The notes beneath the pieces were generated by a model. The model saw only the letters and a list, made by a program, of their open reading frames with translations, ran no database searches and had not been told where the DNA came from. 64,000 nucleotides of DNA from NCBI GenBank assembly GCA_029866005.1, contig JARXAE010000025.1:1-64000 (forward strand). The letters run 5' to 3'. Numbering within the stretch: the stretch's first letter is position 1; every line of letters begins with the position of its first letter. Source of the stretch: Fimbriimonas sp. GTDB lineage: Bacteria; Armatimonadota; Fimbriimonadia; Fimbriimonadales; Fimbriimonadaceae. Positions 35,802 through 42,962 of the stretch are shown in pieces. The position numbers and the translations under genes are program-made.

Positions 35802-37220
35802 CTACTTGGCGACTTGGATTGTAGGGTCGCTGGCGATGCCCGTTCGGGTGAAGCTGATGGCGGCGACTTGGGTGGCGTCTTTTAGGAGGACTCCGTCTTC
35901 GGCGTGGACCCAGGGGGACCAGGGGCCTTCTTTGGTTTTGAGGGAGACGGCGGTGGTTTCTTCGTCACCTCGACATTTGAGGGTGATGGTTCCCTCTTCG
36001 ATGATGATTTCGGGGGATTTGGGTTTGCGGGGGGAGAGCCAGGGGGATTCGGGGACGAAGGCGTCATCTTTGTAGAGTCCGCGTTGGAGGCCGGTGCTGA
36101 GGAGTCCCCAGTTCTTCATGAGGGCTTTCATGCTGAAGTGGACGTGGCCGGCGGTGGCTTGCTTTTCACGCGAGAGGCGGATTTGGTCGCCAATTTCTTG
36201 GGCTTTCCAGGCTCCGCCGGCGGGATCGGTTCGGCTGGTGTAGAGTCCGGGCCAGACGTGGCGCTTTTGGTCGTTGACCTTGATCCAGTAGTCGAGGAGG
36301 ACGGGGTAGGACTGGGGGGTTTGGGAGATTGGCCAGTAAAGTTGGGGCGTGTAGTAGTCGCACCAGCCTCTTTTGAGCCACTTTTCGGCGTCGGCGTAGA
36401 GCTCGGCGTATTGGTCAACTCCGGCTTTGATGGTTTCGGGGATGCCGGGGCGGTAGATGCCAAAGGGGGAGATTCCGAACTTGACGTGGCACTTTTGGCG
36501 CTTGATTTCTTTGTAGAGCTTCTCGATGAAGTCGTCGACGTTTTTGCGACGCCAGTCATCTTTGTTCATTCCTTTGCCGTACTTGGCGTAGCTGGGGGCG
36601 TCGGGGAAGTCGACTTTCTTCTTGTTTTCGTCGAGGATTGGGTAGGGGTAGAAGTAGTCGTCGATGTGGACGCCGTCGATGTCGTAGCGTTTGACGACGT
36701 CGATCATGACGTCGAGGGAGCGCTTTTGGACGGCGGGCTCGCCTGGGTCCATCCAGAGGTAGGTTCCGTACTTTTTGACCACTGCGGGGTTGGTTTTGCT
36801 GAGGTGGTTGTTGGCGACGGGGTTCTTTTGGGATGGGTGCTGGGCGCGGTAGGGGTTGAACCAGCAGTGCAGTTCGATGCCGTTTTTGTGGCATTCGTTC
36901 ACCATGAATTCGAGGGGGTCCCAGGCGGGGTTGGGGGCTTGGCCTTGTTGGCCGGTGAGGTATTCGCTCCAGGGTTCGAGTTTGCTTTTGTAGAGGGCGT
37001 CGGCAGAGGGGCGGACTTGGAAGATGAGGGCGTTGAGGTGGAGTTGTTTTGCCCTTGCGACGATGTTGTGGAGGTCTCGCTTTTGGGTTTCGACGCTGTC
37101 GTTGCGGTTGGTGGGCCAGTCGATGTTGTCGACGGTGGCGATCCAGGCAGCGCGGAATTCGCGGTTGATGGGCGGAAGGTCGTTTTGCAGCGTTGCAAGG
37201 GCGATCATCGCAGTGAGCAT
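35802..37220 (-). CDS. Glycoside hydrolase-like GHL10 (DUF187) protein
   Basis: 472 residues with a short hydrophobic leader (MLTAMIALATLQN). The catalytic-domain signatures are EFRAAWIATVDNIDWPT, LNALIFQVRPSADALY, GIELHCWFNPYRA and DGVHIDDYFYPYP; the DD of HIDDYF and the later WCDYYTPQLYW are conserved in GHL10. The family includes DigH, which cuts denuded peptidoglycan glycan strands, and other outer-membrane or periplasmic hydrolases. The C-terminal part (about 390-470) has Ig-like strands. Its stop is immediately adjacent to the MCO stop with no intergenic base, so transcripts must read into each other. Confidence 0.85.
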   Translation of the reverse strand: MLTAMIALATLQNDLPPINREFRAAWIATVDNIDWPTNRNDSVETQKRDLHNIVARAKQLHLNALIFQVRPSADALYKSKLEPWSEYLTGQQGQAPNPAWDPLEFMVNECHKNGIELHCWFNPYRAQHPSQKNPVANNHLSKTNPAVVKKYGTYLWMDPGEPAVQKRSLDVMIDVVKRYDIDGVHIDDYFYPYPILDENKKKVDFPDAPSYAKYGKGMNKDDWRRKNVDDFIEKLYKEIKRQKCHVKFGISPFGIYRPGIPETIKAGVDQYAELYADAEKWLKRGWCDYYTPQLYWPISQTPQSYPVLLDYWIKVNDQKRHVWPGLYTSRTDPAGGAWKAQEIGDQIRLSREKQATAGHVHFSMKALMKNWGLLSTGLQRGLYKDDAFVPESPWLSPRKPKSPEIIIEEGTITLKCRGDEETTAVSLKTKEGPWSPWVHAEDGVLLKDATQVAAISFTRTGIASDPTIQVAK

Positions 37221-37267
37221 TCGTCTAGTCTACGCCAACGGCTTTTCGTGCGGGGTAACGTGCTGAG

Positions 37268-38059
37268 ATGAAAACTGGTTTGTCGCGTCGCGGATTGATT
37301 GGGTTGGTGCCTTCCGCTCTATTGGTTCCTTCGGCTGCTTTGGGATCACGGGAGCAGGCGGGTGCGGTGCATCCGTTGTATCCGAGCCATCACCCGGATG
37401 CGGTGAAGGAGATTGTTTCGGCTTCACACGGGAATCTTGAGCGAGTTCGGGCGATGTTGAAAGACACTCCGGCTTTGGCGAAGTCGGCTTGGGATTGGGG
37501 GTTTGGGGATTGGGAGACTCCGCTGGGGGCGGCGGCGCATACAGGTCAAGCGGAGATTGCTATGTTGCTCATGGAGAACGGGGCTCAGCCGGACATTTTT
37601 GCATTTACGATGCTGGGGAACTTAGAGGCGGTGCGGATGTTGGTGAAGCAGAATCCGGGGATTCAGCGGAGCTTGGGGCCGCATGGAATTACTTTGTTGG
37701 CGCATGCTCGGTTTGGCGGGGAGAAGGCGGCGGGGGTTTTGGCTTACTTGAATGCGCTGGGGGATGCGGGGACTGCGGCGGTGAATCTGCCGTTGAGCGA
37801 TGCTGAGAAGGAGGTTTATGTGGGCAAGTATGTGTTTGGTGAGGGGGCTAACGACCACTTTGTGGTGGCTTTGAGCAAGAGCAAGGCTTTGCAGATTCAG
37901 AGGCCGACGGGGGTTAATCGGATGTTGAACCGGGTGGAGGATCATGGATTTGCTCCGACGGGGGCGCCTCATGCTCGGATTCGGTTTACGGTTGAGGGTG
38001 GGGTCGCGGTTTCATTGTCGGTGCATGATCTGCAACCTGTGCTCGTCGCTAAGCGGTAG
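37268..38059 (+). CDS. Tat-exported ankyrin-repeat protein
   Basis: 263 residues. The twin-arginine motif SRRGLIGLVPSALLVP (6-21) predicts Tat export. Two to three ankyrin repeats follow: PLGAAAHTGQAEIAMLLMENGA (about 86-107), with weaker ones near 110-145. The C-terminal third (about 175-263) has YVGKYVFGEGANDHFVVAL, a strand pattern reminiscent of DUF3471-type beta-barrel domains linked to serine hydrolases. A binding role is likely; no catalytic residue is seen. The next gene starts nine bases downstream, suggesting a shared transcript. Confidence 0.75.
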   Translation: MKTGLSRRGLIGLVPSALLVPSAALGSREQAGAVHPLYPSHHPDAVKEIVSASHGNLERVRAMLKDTPALAKSAWDWGFGDWETPLGAAAHTGQAEIAMLLMENGAQPDIFAFTMLGNLEAVRMLVKQNPGIQRSLGPHGITLLAHARFGGEKAAGVLAYLNALGDAGTAAVNLPLSDAEKEVYVGKYVFGEGANDHFVVALSKSKALQIQRPTGVNRMLNRVEDHGFAPTGAPHARIRFTVEGGVAVSLSVHDLQPVLVAKR

Positions 38060-38068
38060 ATTCTTTAG

Positions 38069-38593
38069 GTGAGCAGCGATTCGTCGGTTCAGATTGGCAA
38101 GGTTACGTCGACGATTGAGTGGCTGATGACCCCGGTGGGGTTGCTGATTGATCTCGTTGAGTTTGAGGGGGAGTCTTGGCGTTTAGACCCATCGGCTTTG
38201 GAGAAATCGACGGGGTCGGGAACGTTTGTGGCGACGGTTCGGGCGAAGTCGATCGAGGTTTTTCTTGAGAATCTTCGGCCTGCCGATTTGTATGATATCG
38301 CGGTTTCGGTGTCTCAGGATGGGGTGTATATCGAGGGGAAGAAGCAGGTGATCGTTCCGATTCCGGTGAATGCGCATGCGGTTTTGGAGTTGGCTTCCCC
38401 TTCGGAGCTGTCGATTCGGTTGATCTCGGCGGCGGCGATGGGGGCAGGGTTGAAAAATTTGGTTTCGACTCAGATCGAGAAGATGAACCCGATTGTGGAG
38501 GCGGAGATGTTTCCGGTTCCGGTGGTGTTTGAGGGAGTTGAGCATCGGGATGGCGAGGTGATCGTTCGGGGCTCGGTGCGGCTCAGTAGCTAA
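38069..38593 (+). CDS. DUF2993 (LmeA-like) protein
   Basis: 174 residues from a GTG at 38069. The pattern FVATVRAKSIEVFLENLRP, IAVSVSQDGVYIEGKK and ELSIRLISAAAMGAGL resembles the DUF2993/LmeA phospholipid-binding beta-sandwich family. There is no N-terminal signal peptide or transmembrane segment in the frame as read, which is unusual for the family, so localisation is uncertain. It overlaps the convergent vapC stop by 11 bases. Confidence 0.55.
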   Translation: MSSDSSVQIGKVTSTIEWLMTPVGLLIDLVEFEGESWRLDPSALEKSTGSGTFVATVRAKSIEVFLENLRPADLYDIAVSVSQDGVYIEGKKQVIVPIPVNAHAVLELASPSELSIRLISAAAMGAGLKNLVSTQIEKMNPIVEAEMFPVPVVFEGVEHRDGEVIVRGSVRLSS

Positions 38594-38951
38594 GTAATGA
38601 GAGTTCGGGGATTCTGGCGAAGTCTGCAGTATTGCGTGTCACCAGGCTGGTGCCGTTGACGATCGCGGTCGCGGCAATCCAGATGTCGTTGGTTCCGCCA
38701 ACGGTTTTTTGGCGACCGAGTCGGTGGATGAGTTGAGCGTATTTTGCGGCGACTAGCTCGTCGGTTGGTAGTACCTCGAAACTCTGGAGGAAGGTCAGCC
38801 CGGGCTGGGGGTTCGGCGCGAACGGAACTAGGAACTCACCGATGACGATGGGGCAAACGTGTAGTTTGCTCTCGCCAGCTCGAAAAATGAGCTTGAGGGC
38901 ACCCGGGTCGCCTTTCGCTAAGTCGATGAGGAAACAGGTGTCAAGAAGCAA
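38583..38951 (-). CDS. vapC: PIN-domain toxin VapC
   Basis: 122 residues. The acidic PIN residues are D4 (MLLDTCFLID), E39 (VIGEFLVP), D89 (TNDIWIAATAI) and D110 (NTADFARI). VapC proteins cut tRNA or rRNA and are held by the adjacent VapB. The start overlaps the vapB 3' end by 11 bases, the usual arrangement with antitoxin first. The locus sits between two housekeeping-like genes beside tRNA-Leu. Confidence 0.92.
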   Translation of the reverse strand: MLLDTCFLIDLAKGDPGALKLIFRAGESKLHVCPIVIGEFLVPFAPNPQPGLTFLQSFEVLPTDELVAAKYAQLIHRLGRQKTVGGTNDIWIAATAIVNGTSLVTRNTADFARIPELSLLSY

Positions 38952-39177
38952 TGTCTTCGACCCTGTCCTGATTGAGAATCATTGCTTCCTGCTCAGGAGA
39001 GATCTCGAGTTTTAGCTCTCCGGAAGTAATTGCCCTGTAAAGAGATGCACCCGTCCACTTCTCTCCGCTTTTCTTCATTCGTCTGATCACTTGAGAAAAC
39101 GATTCGCTAGGATGCTCGCGACTGTCCACGAGCCAGTCGTAGACATCGAGTTCAATGCTGATTGTCTTGGTAGCCAT
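38941..39177 (-). CDS. vapB: VapB-type antitoxin (DUF217 family)
   Basis: 78 residues from the ATG at 39177; an in-frame ATG further up (39198) would add seven residues that overlap the operator. The N-terminal MATKTISIELDVYDWL is a ribbon-helix-helix DNA-binding strand, followed by FSQVIRRMKK. The C-terminus should wrap the toxin. An inverted repeat at 39183-39200 immediately upstream is a likely self-regulatory operator. Gene order and overlap with vapC support the pair. Confidence 0.85.
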   Translation of the reverse strand: MATKTISIELDVYDWLVDSREHPSESFSQVIRRMKKSGEKWTGASLYRAITSGELKLEISPEQEAMILNQDRVEDIAS

Positions 39178-39182
39178 GCATG

Positions 39183-39200
39183 AATTGTACACGAACAATT
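39183..39200. promoter_or_regulatory. Likely VapBC operator
   Basis: Perfect inverted repeat AATTGT-N6-ACAATT, five bases upstream of the vapB ATG. Size and position fit an operator for the RHH antitoxin. Confidence 0.6.
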
Positions 39201-39214
39201 GAGATTCGTCGTTC

Positions 39215-39223
39215 TGGTAAAAT
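39215..39223 (+). promoter_or_regulatory. Extended -10 promoter for tRNA-Leu
   Basis: TGGTAAAAT fits the extended -10 form, ending 14 bases before the tRNA 5' end at 39238. It nearly matches the element at 25678-25686. Confidence 0.55.
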
Positions 39224-39237
39224 TTAAACGTTCATTC

Positions 39238-39323
39238 GGGCGAGTGGCGAAATTGGTAGACGCACTGGATTTAGGTTCCAGCGGTTAATAGCCGTGAGAG
39301 TTCGACTCTCTCCTCGCCCACCA
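39238..39323 (+). tRNA. tRNA-Leu (anticodon TAG)
   Basis: The acceptor arm GGGCGAG (39238-39244) pairs with CTCGCCC (39313-39319). CTGGATTTAGGTTCCAG holds anticodon TAG. A long variable arm (GCGGTTAATAGCCGT) and T-loop AGTTCGACTC follow. A discriminator A and encoded CCA end at 39323. Total 86 nt. Confidence 0.96.
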
Positions 39324-39441
39324 CTTTTTGCTCGTTGATTCTCGGCGATCTCCTAGTCCCTTAGTCCCGGACGCCTTAAAAGTTGACATATCATTGACCT
39401 TGTGGGGTCGATTTGATGGACCTCCGGATTGGGAAGATCAC

Positions 39442-39951
39442 ATGAAGTCAGTGCTTGTCTCCGTAACTCTCGTCGGTGCAACTCTTGCCCTCGCTGCCGG
39501 TGCCGGCATCGAAGAGGGCTGTCGAGGTCGTGGTTGGATGATGTCGAATAACAACCGCAAGGTTCGTTTTGAGATCGAAGTGAAGAAAGTGACCCGCGAA
39601 GCAAGGTTCGAGGTTGGCGGTTCCGCCAAGTTTCGATCCGAATTTCGGGATGGCGAGCGAAACGTCGCCGTCGCGGCGGGGTTCCTTCGATGTGCACGTT
39701 TTGCCAAGAGCAAGAACGTCGCGGAATTTGCAGGTGAGGCGACGATGTACCGCAGCGTTGACGGGAAGGTCGTGTACGAGGCGAAGGGCTATCTGCTCGT
39801 TGTTGCGACCGACCGGCGTGCGCCAAACGCGACGACGGGTAACCGGGATGTCATTCGCTACAAGTTCGTTCCACGGGAGCGCGGAGAGACGCTTGAGGTC
39901 ACTGGTGAAGTGATTGATGGCGACGTCCAGGTTTACGACAAGAGGCTCTAA
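39442..39951 (+). CDS. Hypothetical exported protein
   Basis: 169 residues from the ATG at 39442 with GGGAAG nearby upstream; the open frame extends back to 39328 through the tRNA region and is not real there. A signal peptide is clear (SVLVSVTLVGATLALAAGAG). The mature part is basic (VRFEIEVKKVTREARFEV) and beta-rich, with two Cys that could form a disulfide. I do not recognise a family. A strong hairpin terminator follows the stop. Confidence 0.65.
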   Translation: MKSVLVSVTLVGATLALAAGAGIEEGCRGRGWMMSNNNRKVRFEIEVKKVTREARFEVGGSAKFRSEFRDGERNVAVAAGFLRCARFAKSKNVAEFAGEATMYRSVDGKVVYEAKGYLLVVATDRRAPNATTGNRDVIRYKFVPRERGETLEVTGEVIDGDVQVYDKRL

Positions 39952-39970
39952 GAGCACCCTTCAACATATC

Positions 39971-40005
39971 AAGGGGTCTCGACTGTTTGTCGAGACCCCT
40001 TCACT
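39971..40005. terminator. Bidirectional intrinsic terminator
   Basis: AAGGGGTCTCGAC / GTCGAGACCCCTT hairpin with a five-base loop, between the convergent genes ending at 39951 (+) and 40028 (-). A weak T-rich run (TTCACTTGTT) follows on the plus strand. Confidence 0.8.
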
Positions 40006-40027
40006 TGTTGGTTCGGTTATTGGAAGC

Positions 40028-40384
40028 TTAGGCTTCGGTGGTTTCTTCGGCTTCCGCGGTACCGGAGCCGATGACGCCGTCCTTGTTGAGGTCTTTGCCG
40101 GTTACGTTTTCTGCAACTTCGACGGCTTTGTCCTTGAGATCACCAAGCACCCCGCCAACCTTGCCCATCAAGCCACCTGCGGCTTCTTTGGCGTCGCCAG
40201 CGACGTGCTCGACTTTATCTTTCACATCACCTGCGACGTCAACGGTTTTGTCCTTGATGTCTCCGGCAACGTCGACTGCCTTATCTTTTACATCGCCCGC
40301 TACATCTACGGCCTTATCTTTGAGGTCGCCTGCGACGTCTGCAGCTTTTTCTGCCATTTCTTTTGCCTTGTCAAATATGCTCAT
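40028..40384 (-). CDS. LEA-like 11-residue-repeat protein with calcium-loop motif
   Basis: 118 residues. About five 11-residue units of the type VAGDLKDKAVD (about 17-70), with amphipathic helix character, resemble group 3 late-embryogenesis-abundant and apolipoprotein-like proteins that fold on drying or on membranes. The nucleotide sequence shows matching 33-base periodicity, so the unit arose by tandem duplication. Near the C-terminus NKDGVIGSG with a preceding Asp (GKDLNKDG) fits an EF-hand-like or dockerin-like calcium loop (D-X-N-X-D-G-X-I). GGAG precedes the ATG at 40384. No signal peptide; a cytosolic protectant is likely. Confidence 0.7.
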   Translation of the reverse strand: MSIFDKAKEMAEKAADVAGDLKDKAVDVAGDVKDKAVDVAGDIKDKTVDVAGDVKDKVEHVAGDAKEAAGGLMGKVGGVLGDLKDKAVEVAENVTGKDLNKDGVIGSGTAEAEETTEA

Positions 40385-40453
40385 TTTTCTCCGGTCTGCC
40401 CAGGTAATTTCCGCAGGCTACTTCTAGTATGGATTAGATTCGTCCGGTTTGGA

Positions 40454-41197
40454 TCAGTGGGGCTTCGAAATGCTTGATGCACCGCTAGCACTGGCCGAAG
40501 AGGTGTTGAAATGACCGCTAATGTCCACCTTTGATGCGCCTGATGCGACCGCCTTCAGCTTCCCGCCAGATAGTTTCCCGGAGATTTGGCTGGCGCCGGA
40601 GGCATTGACTGTCGCTGAATTCGCGGTTCCGGAGAGGCTTAGTTTCGATGCGCCGGAGACATCTGCAACAAGAGAATCGAGGGTCAACGTGCCGAAGCTG
40701 ATCTGACTAGCACCAGAAGCATCGACCTTGAGGCTCGAAGGGGCTCCGAATATGCTCATCTTGGTTGCGCCAGATGTCTTGAGGTCGAGAGGATGTTTGC
40801 CGATGTTTTTCAGCTCAACCTTAGCGGCACCGCTTGCGTCAAAGGCGGAGATTTTTGCGGTTCGGCCAGTGATTCGGAATCCTTTTTCTGTGGTGATTGA
40901 GCCCTTTGTCGTGACGTAGAGGGTGCCATTTTCAACCTTGGTTTCGATCATTGAGAGCAGGTTGGATTCGGCGCTGATGGTGAGCGGACCCGGAGTGCTT
41001 TCGAAGAATTGGCCTTCGAACGAGGAACCGATCACGACTTTGGTGTAAGGCGCGACGTTTCGATTCTGGTTGGTGACCTTTCCGTTACCCTTGACGGTCG
41101 GATAGCTCTTGGAGGTGCTTTGGGCGATGTGTGAACCTGCATAAACGTAGCCACCGAGGGCAAGTAATCCGACGGGAAGGAGGAGGAGCGCTTTCAT
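40454..41197 (-). CDS. GIN-domain (DUF2807) exported beta-helix protein
   Basis: 247 residues. A signal peptide or N-terminal anchor (ALLLLPVGLLALGGYVYA) is followed by the head GIN domain: VVIGSSFEGQFFES, then ISAESNLLSMIETKVENGTL, then at least six SGAS/SGAA turns (about 125-245) in a right-handed beta-helix. The family is common in Bacteroidota and other phyla and its role is unknown, though adhesion or envelope stress has been proposed. It ends with SISKPH. It is single-gene and transcribed away from the plus-strand genes. Confidence 0.82.
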   Translation of the reverse strand: MKALLLLPVGLLALGGYVYAGSHIAQSTSKSYPTVKGNGKVTNQNRNVAPYTKVVIGSSFEGQFFESTPGPLTISAESNLLSMIETKVENGTLYVTTKGSITTEKGFRITGRTAKISAFDASGAAKVELKNIGKHPLDLKTSGATKMSIFGAPSSLKVDASGASQISFGTLTLDSLVADVSGASKLSLSGTANSATVNASGASQISGKLSGGKLKAVASGASKVDISGHFNTSSASASGASSISKPH

Positions 41198-41239
41198 GCA
41201 GATGTGTACGGCGCGCCGACTGCTTTGGGTTCCAGTCTC

Positions 41240-42349
41240 TTAGATGGGACGGCCAAACTGCCCAGAGGACGGGTCAAAGTGGGTTGTTTGAACAGTTGGA
41301 AGTCTAAGATTGAGCTGCTCAGCCATTGCCTTCATTCCCGGATTTTCGGTGGCAAAGTGCCCGGCGGCAACGATGGCGAGTCTCGCGTTGGTGGCTTCGA
41401 TCGAGATGTGGTGTTTCACTTCCCCGGTGACGAAGACATCCGCTCCGGCTCCGAGGGCATTCTTCCACTCTCCATCGGCGGATCCCCCGACAACAGCGAC
41501 CTTTTCAACCATTCTTTGGGGATCGCCCCAGGCCATGCTTCTCGTGCCGAGTGCGGCGTCGGTTTGACTTAGGAATTGTTGGAAGGTGATGGGAGCAGGC
41601 AACGCACCGATACGACCACTCGGTTGTTCCTCAAGAGGGGCAAGAGGGATGACATCGAATGCGGGTTGCTCGTAGTTGTGCCTCTCGATCATCGCGGAGA
41701 TGACCTCGGACACATTGTGGGTCGGGCTGATCATTTCGATCTTGGTTTCTTCGATCTCGTCGGATTTACCAATTCTTCCGGTGTAGGGGTTGGAACCTGG
41801 GAGCGGTTCGAATGTGCCGACTCCTTGGGCTTTGAAACCGCAACGTCGGTAGTTGCCGATGTTTCCAGCGCCATGCTCGGCCATGACATCCAGAAGGATG
41901 TCTTCTTGTTCTTGCTGACAGAAGACGATGATTTTGCTATATGGGACGCTTGCAGCGGAGCCAAAGGAAGTGAGATTTTGAAGACCGAGGAGACCGGCGA
42001 GGGTGTCATTGATTCCGCCGGGTGCCGAGTCCCAGTTCGTATGAGCAGCGATATGGGAGATTCCGCGCTTCGCCAGTGCGAGAGCAAATGCGGTGTCATC
42101 GTTTCCATCGGTGATCGACTTGGTTCCCCCCCAAAGAATGGGATGGTGGGTTATGACAAGTTCGGCACCCGTGGCAACGGCTTGATCGACAAGCGCGGGC
42201 GATGGATCAAGTGCCGTTATGATTTTGGTGACTTCGGCTGACTGCGATCCAACGAGGAGGCCTACATTATCGAAGTCGAATGCCCAACGAACGGGGGTGA
42301 AGGATTCTAGTGTTCGGAGGACGTCGTTGACGGTGAGCATCCTTAGCAT
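41240..42349 (-). CDS. Nif3-like dinuclear metal-centre hexameric protein
   Basis: 369 residues. ITHHPILWGG (His-His) and AAHTNWDSAPGGINDTL (His, Asp) form the first half of the metal site, and the C-terminal GDFVTGEVKHHISIEA and AAGHFATENPG the second, as in YbgI/YqfO/Nif3. The middle insert (about 130-240), with YKIIVFCQQEQEDILLDVM, is the PII-like domain seen in YqfO, making it the long form. The substrate is unknown; some relatives act as GTP cyclohydrolase-like enzymes. Two starts, 42349 and 42340, are possible, neither with a good ribosome site. Confidence 0.9.
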   Translation of the reverse strand: MLRMLTVNDVLRTLESFTPVRWAFDFDNVGLLVGSQSAEVTKIITALDPSPALVDQAVATGAELVITHHPILWGGTKSITDGNDDTAFALALAKRGISHIAAHTNWDSAPGGINDTLAGLLGLQNLTSFGSAASVPYSKIIVFCQQEQEDILLDVMAEHGAGNIGNYRRCGFKAQGVGTFEPLPGSNPYTGRIGKSDEIEETKIEMISPTHNVSEVISAMIERHNYEQPAFDVIPLAPLEEQPSGRIGALPAPITFQQFLSQTDAALGTRSMAWGDPQRMVEKVAVVGGSADGEWKNALGAGADVFVTGEVKHHISIEATNARLAIVAAGHFATENPGMKAMAEQLNLRLPTVQTTHFDPSSGQFGRPI

Positions 42350-42516
42350 TATGGCGGTTGCGTAGTCTTGAGTCTCTAGTCTTGAGTCTTGAGCAATGAA
42401 GCCAGCAGCGGGGCAGGACTCTGTTGAACCGGCTATTGTGTTTAAGTTGGCCGAGCGGAGCTCTGGTTATTCAAAGCGAGAACAAGTTTTCGCACTCCAA
42501 ACCGATCTCCAGAAAC

Positions 42517-42549
42517 AAAGAGGGGAGGCGTCTTGCCTCCCCTTTCTTT
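42517..42549 (-). terminator. Terminator for the 66-residue orphan gene
   Basis: GGGGAGGC-GTCTT-GCCTCCCC hairpin flanked by AAAGA and TTTCTTT on both sides. It lies nine bases past the stop of the small minus-strand gene and is symmetric, so it could also stop plus-strand transcripts. Confidence 0.85.
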
Positions 42550-42557
42550 GCTTCGTT

Positions 42558-42758
42558 TCACCTTGGTGCAACTGCTACCGTATTTAGATTGATTGAATAA
42601 TTGCTCTTTTCGCTTCGTTGCGAACAATACGACGCCAATTTCCGCATTGCGACCGCTGTCGCTTCGTCAACCGGCCCAGGGCTGGTTAAACAAAGTCCCA
42701 ACAGTGCGAATGCTTCGTCCTCGGTGAGCTTCAGTCCTCTGTTTGTCAGAGATTCCAT
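42558..42758 (-). CDS. Small orphan protein, 66 residues
   Basis: Translation begins at the ATG at 42758 with a full AAGGAGG ribosome site seven bases upstream, the best such site in the window. The product MESLTNRGLKLTEDEAFALL continues to an Arg/Lys-rich C-terminus with two Cys. It is soluble, probably helical, with no family I know. A strong terminator follows directly. Site plus terminator make a real gene very likely even though the protein is short. Confidence 0.7.
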   Translation of the reverse strand: MESLTNRGLKLTEDEAFALLGLCLTSPGPVDEATAVAMRKLASYCSQRSEKSNYSINLNTVAVAPR

Positions 42759-42962
42759 GATTGCTCCTCCTTGGTCTTTTCGACACAGTCAGTGTACGGC
42801 AAGTTCGGTGCCATTCGCCATTTATCGGTTTTGTTATGGGATTCTTCATAGTTGATGGGGATTGAGGCCTAGGAAATCCTTCAGCCATCAGGCTTCAGCT
42901 GTCAGCGTTGTAACGAAGCACTGGTGGTTGAGGGCTGACAGCTGAGAGCTATACTTAACTCG
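42759..42962. repeat. Intergenic stretch with 11-base inverted repeat
   Basis: The arms CAGCTGTCAGC (42896-42906) and GCTGACAGCTG (42934-42944) are exact complements, 27 bases apart. Such CAGCTGTCAGC-type sequences are often dispersed repeats. No gene is seen here; an antisense frame of 114 residues crosses the YqhQ start and is not credible. Confidence 0.5.

Noticed and set aside
35904-37271. Plus-strand ORF of 455 residues opposite the GHL10 gene
   Set aside because: Low-complexity Val/Gly/Phe/Asp-rich translation; the opposite strand encodes a conserved hydrolase.
40200-40370. Possible CRISPR-like array from 33-base periodicity
   Set aside because: The repeats are in-frame codons of an 11-residue protein repeat with no spacers.
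42396-42587. 63-residue plus-strand ORF
   Set aside because: It crosses the strong hairpin terminator at 42517-42549 and lacks a ribosome site.
42896-42944. Possible insertion-sequence end in the inverted repeat
   Set aside because: No transposase, target duplication or second copy nearby; more likely a dispersed short repeat.
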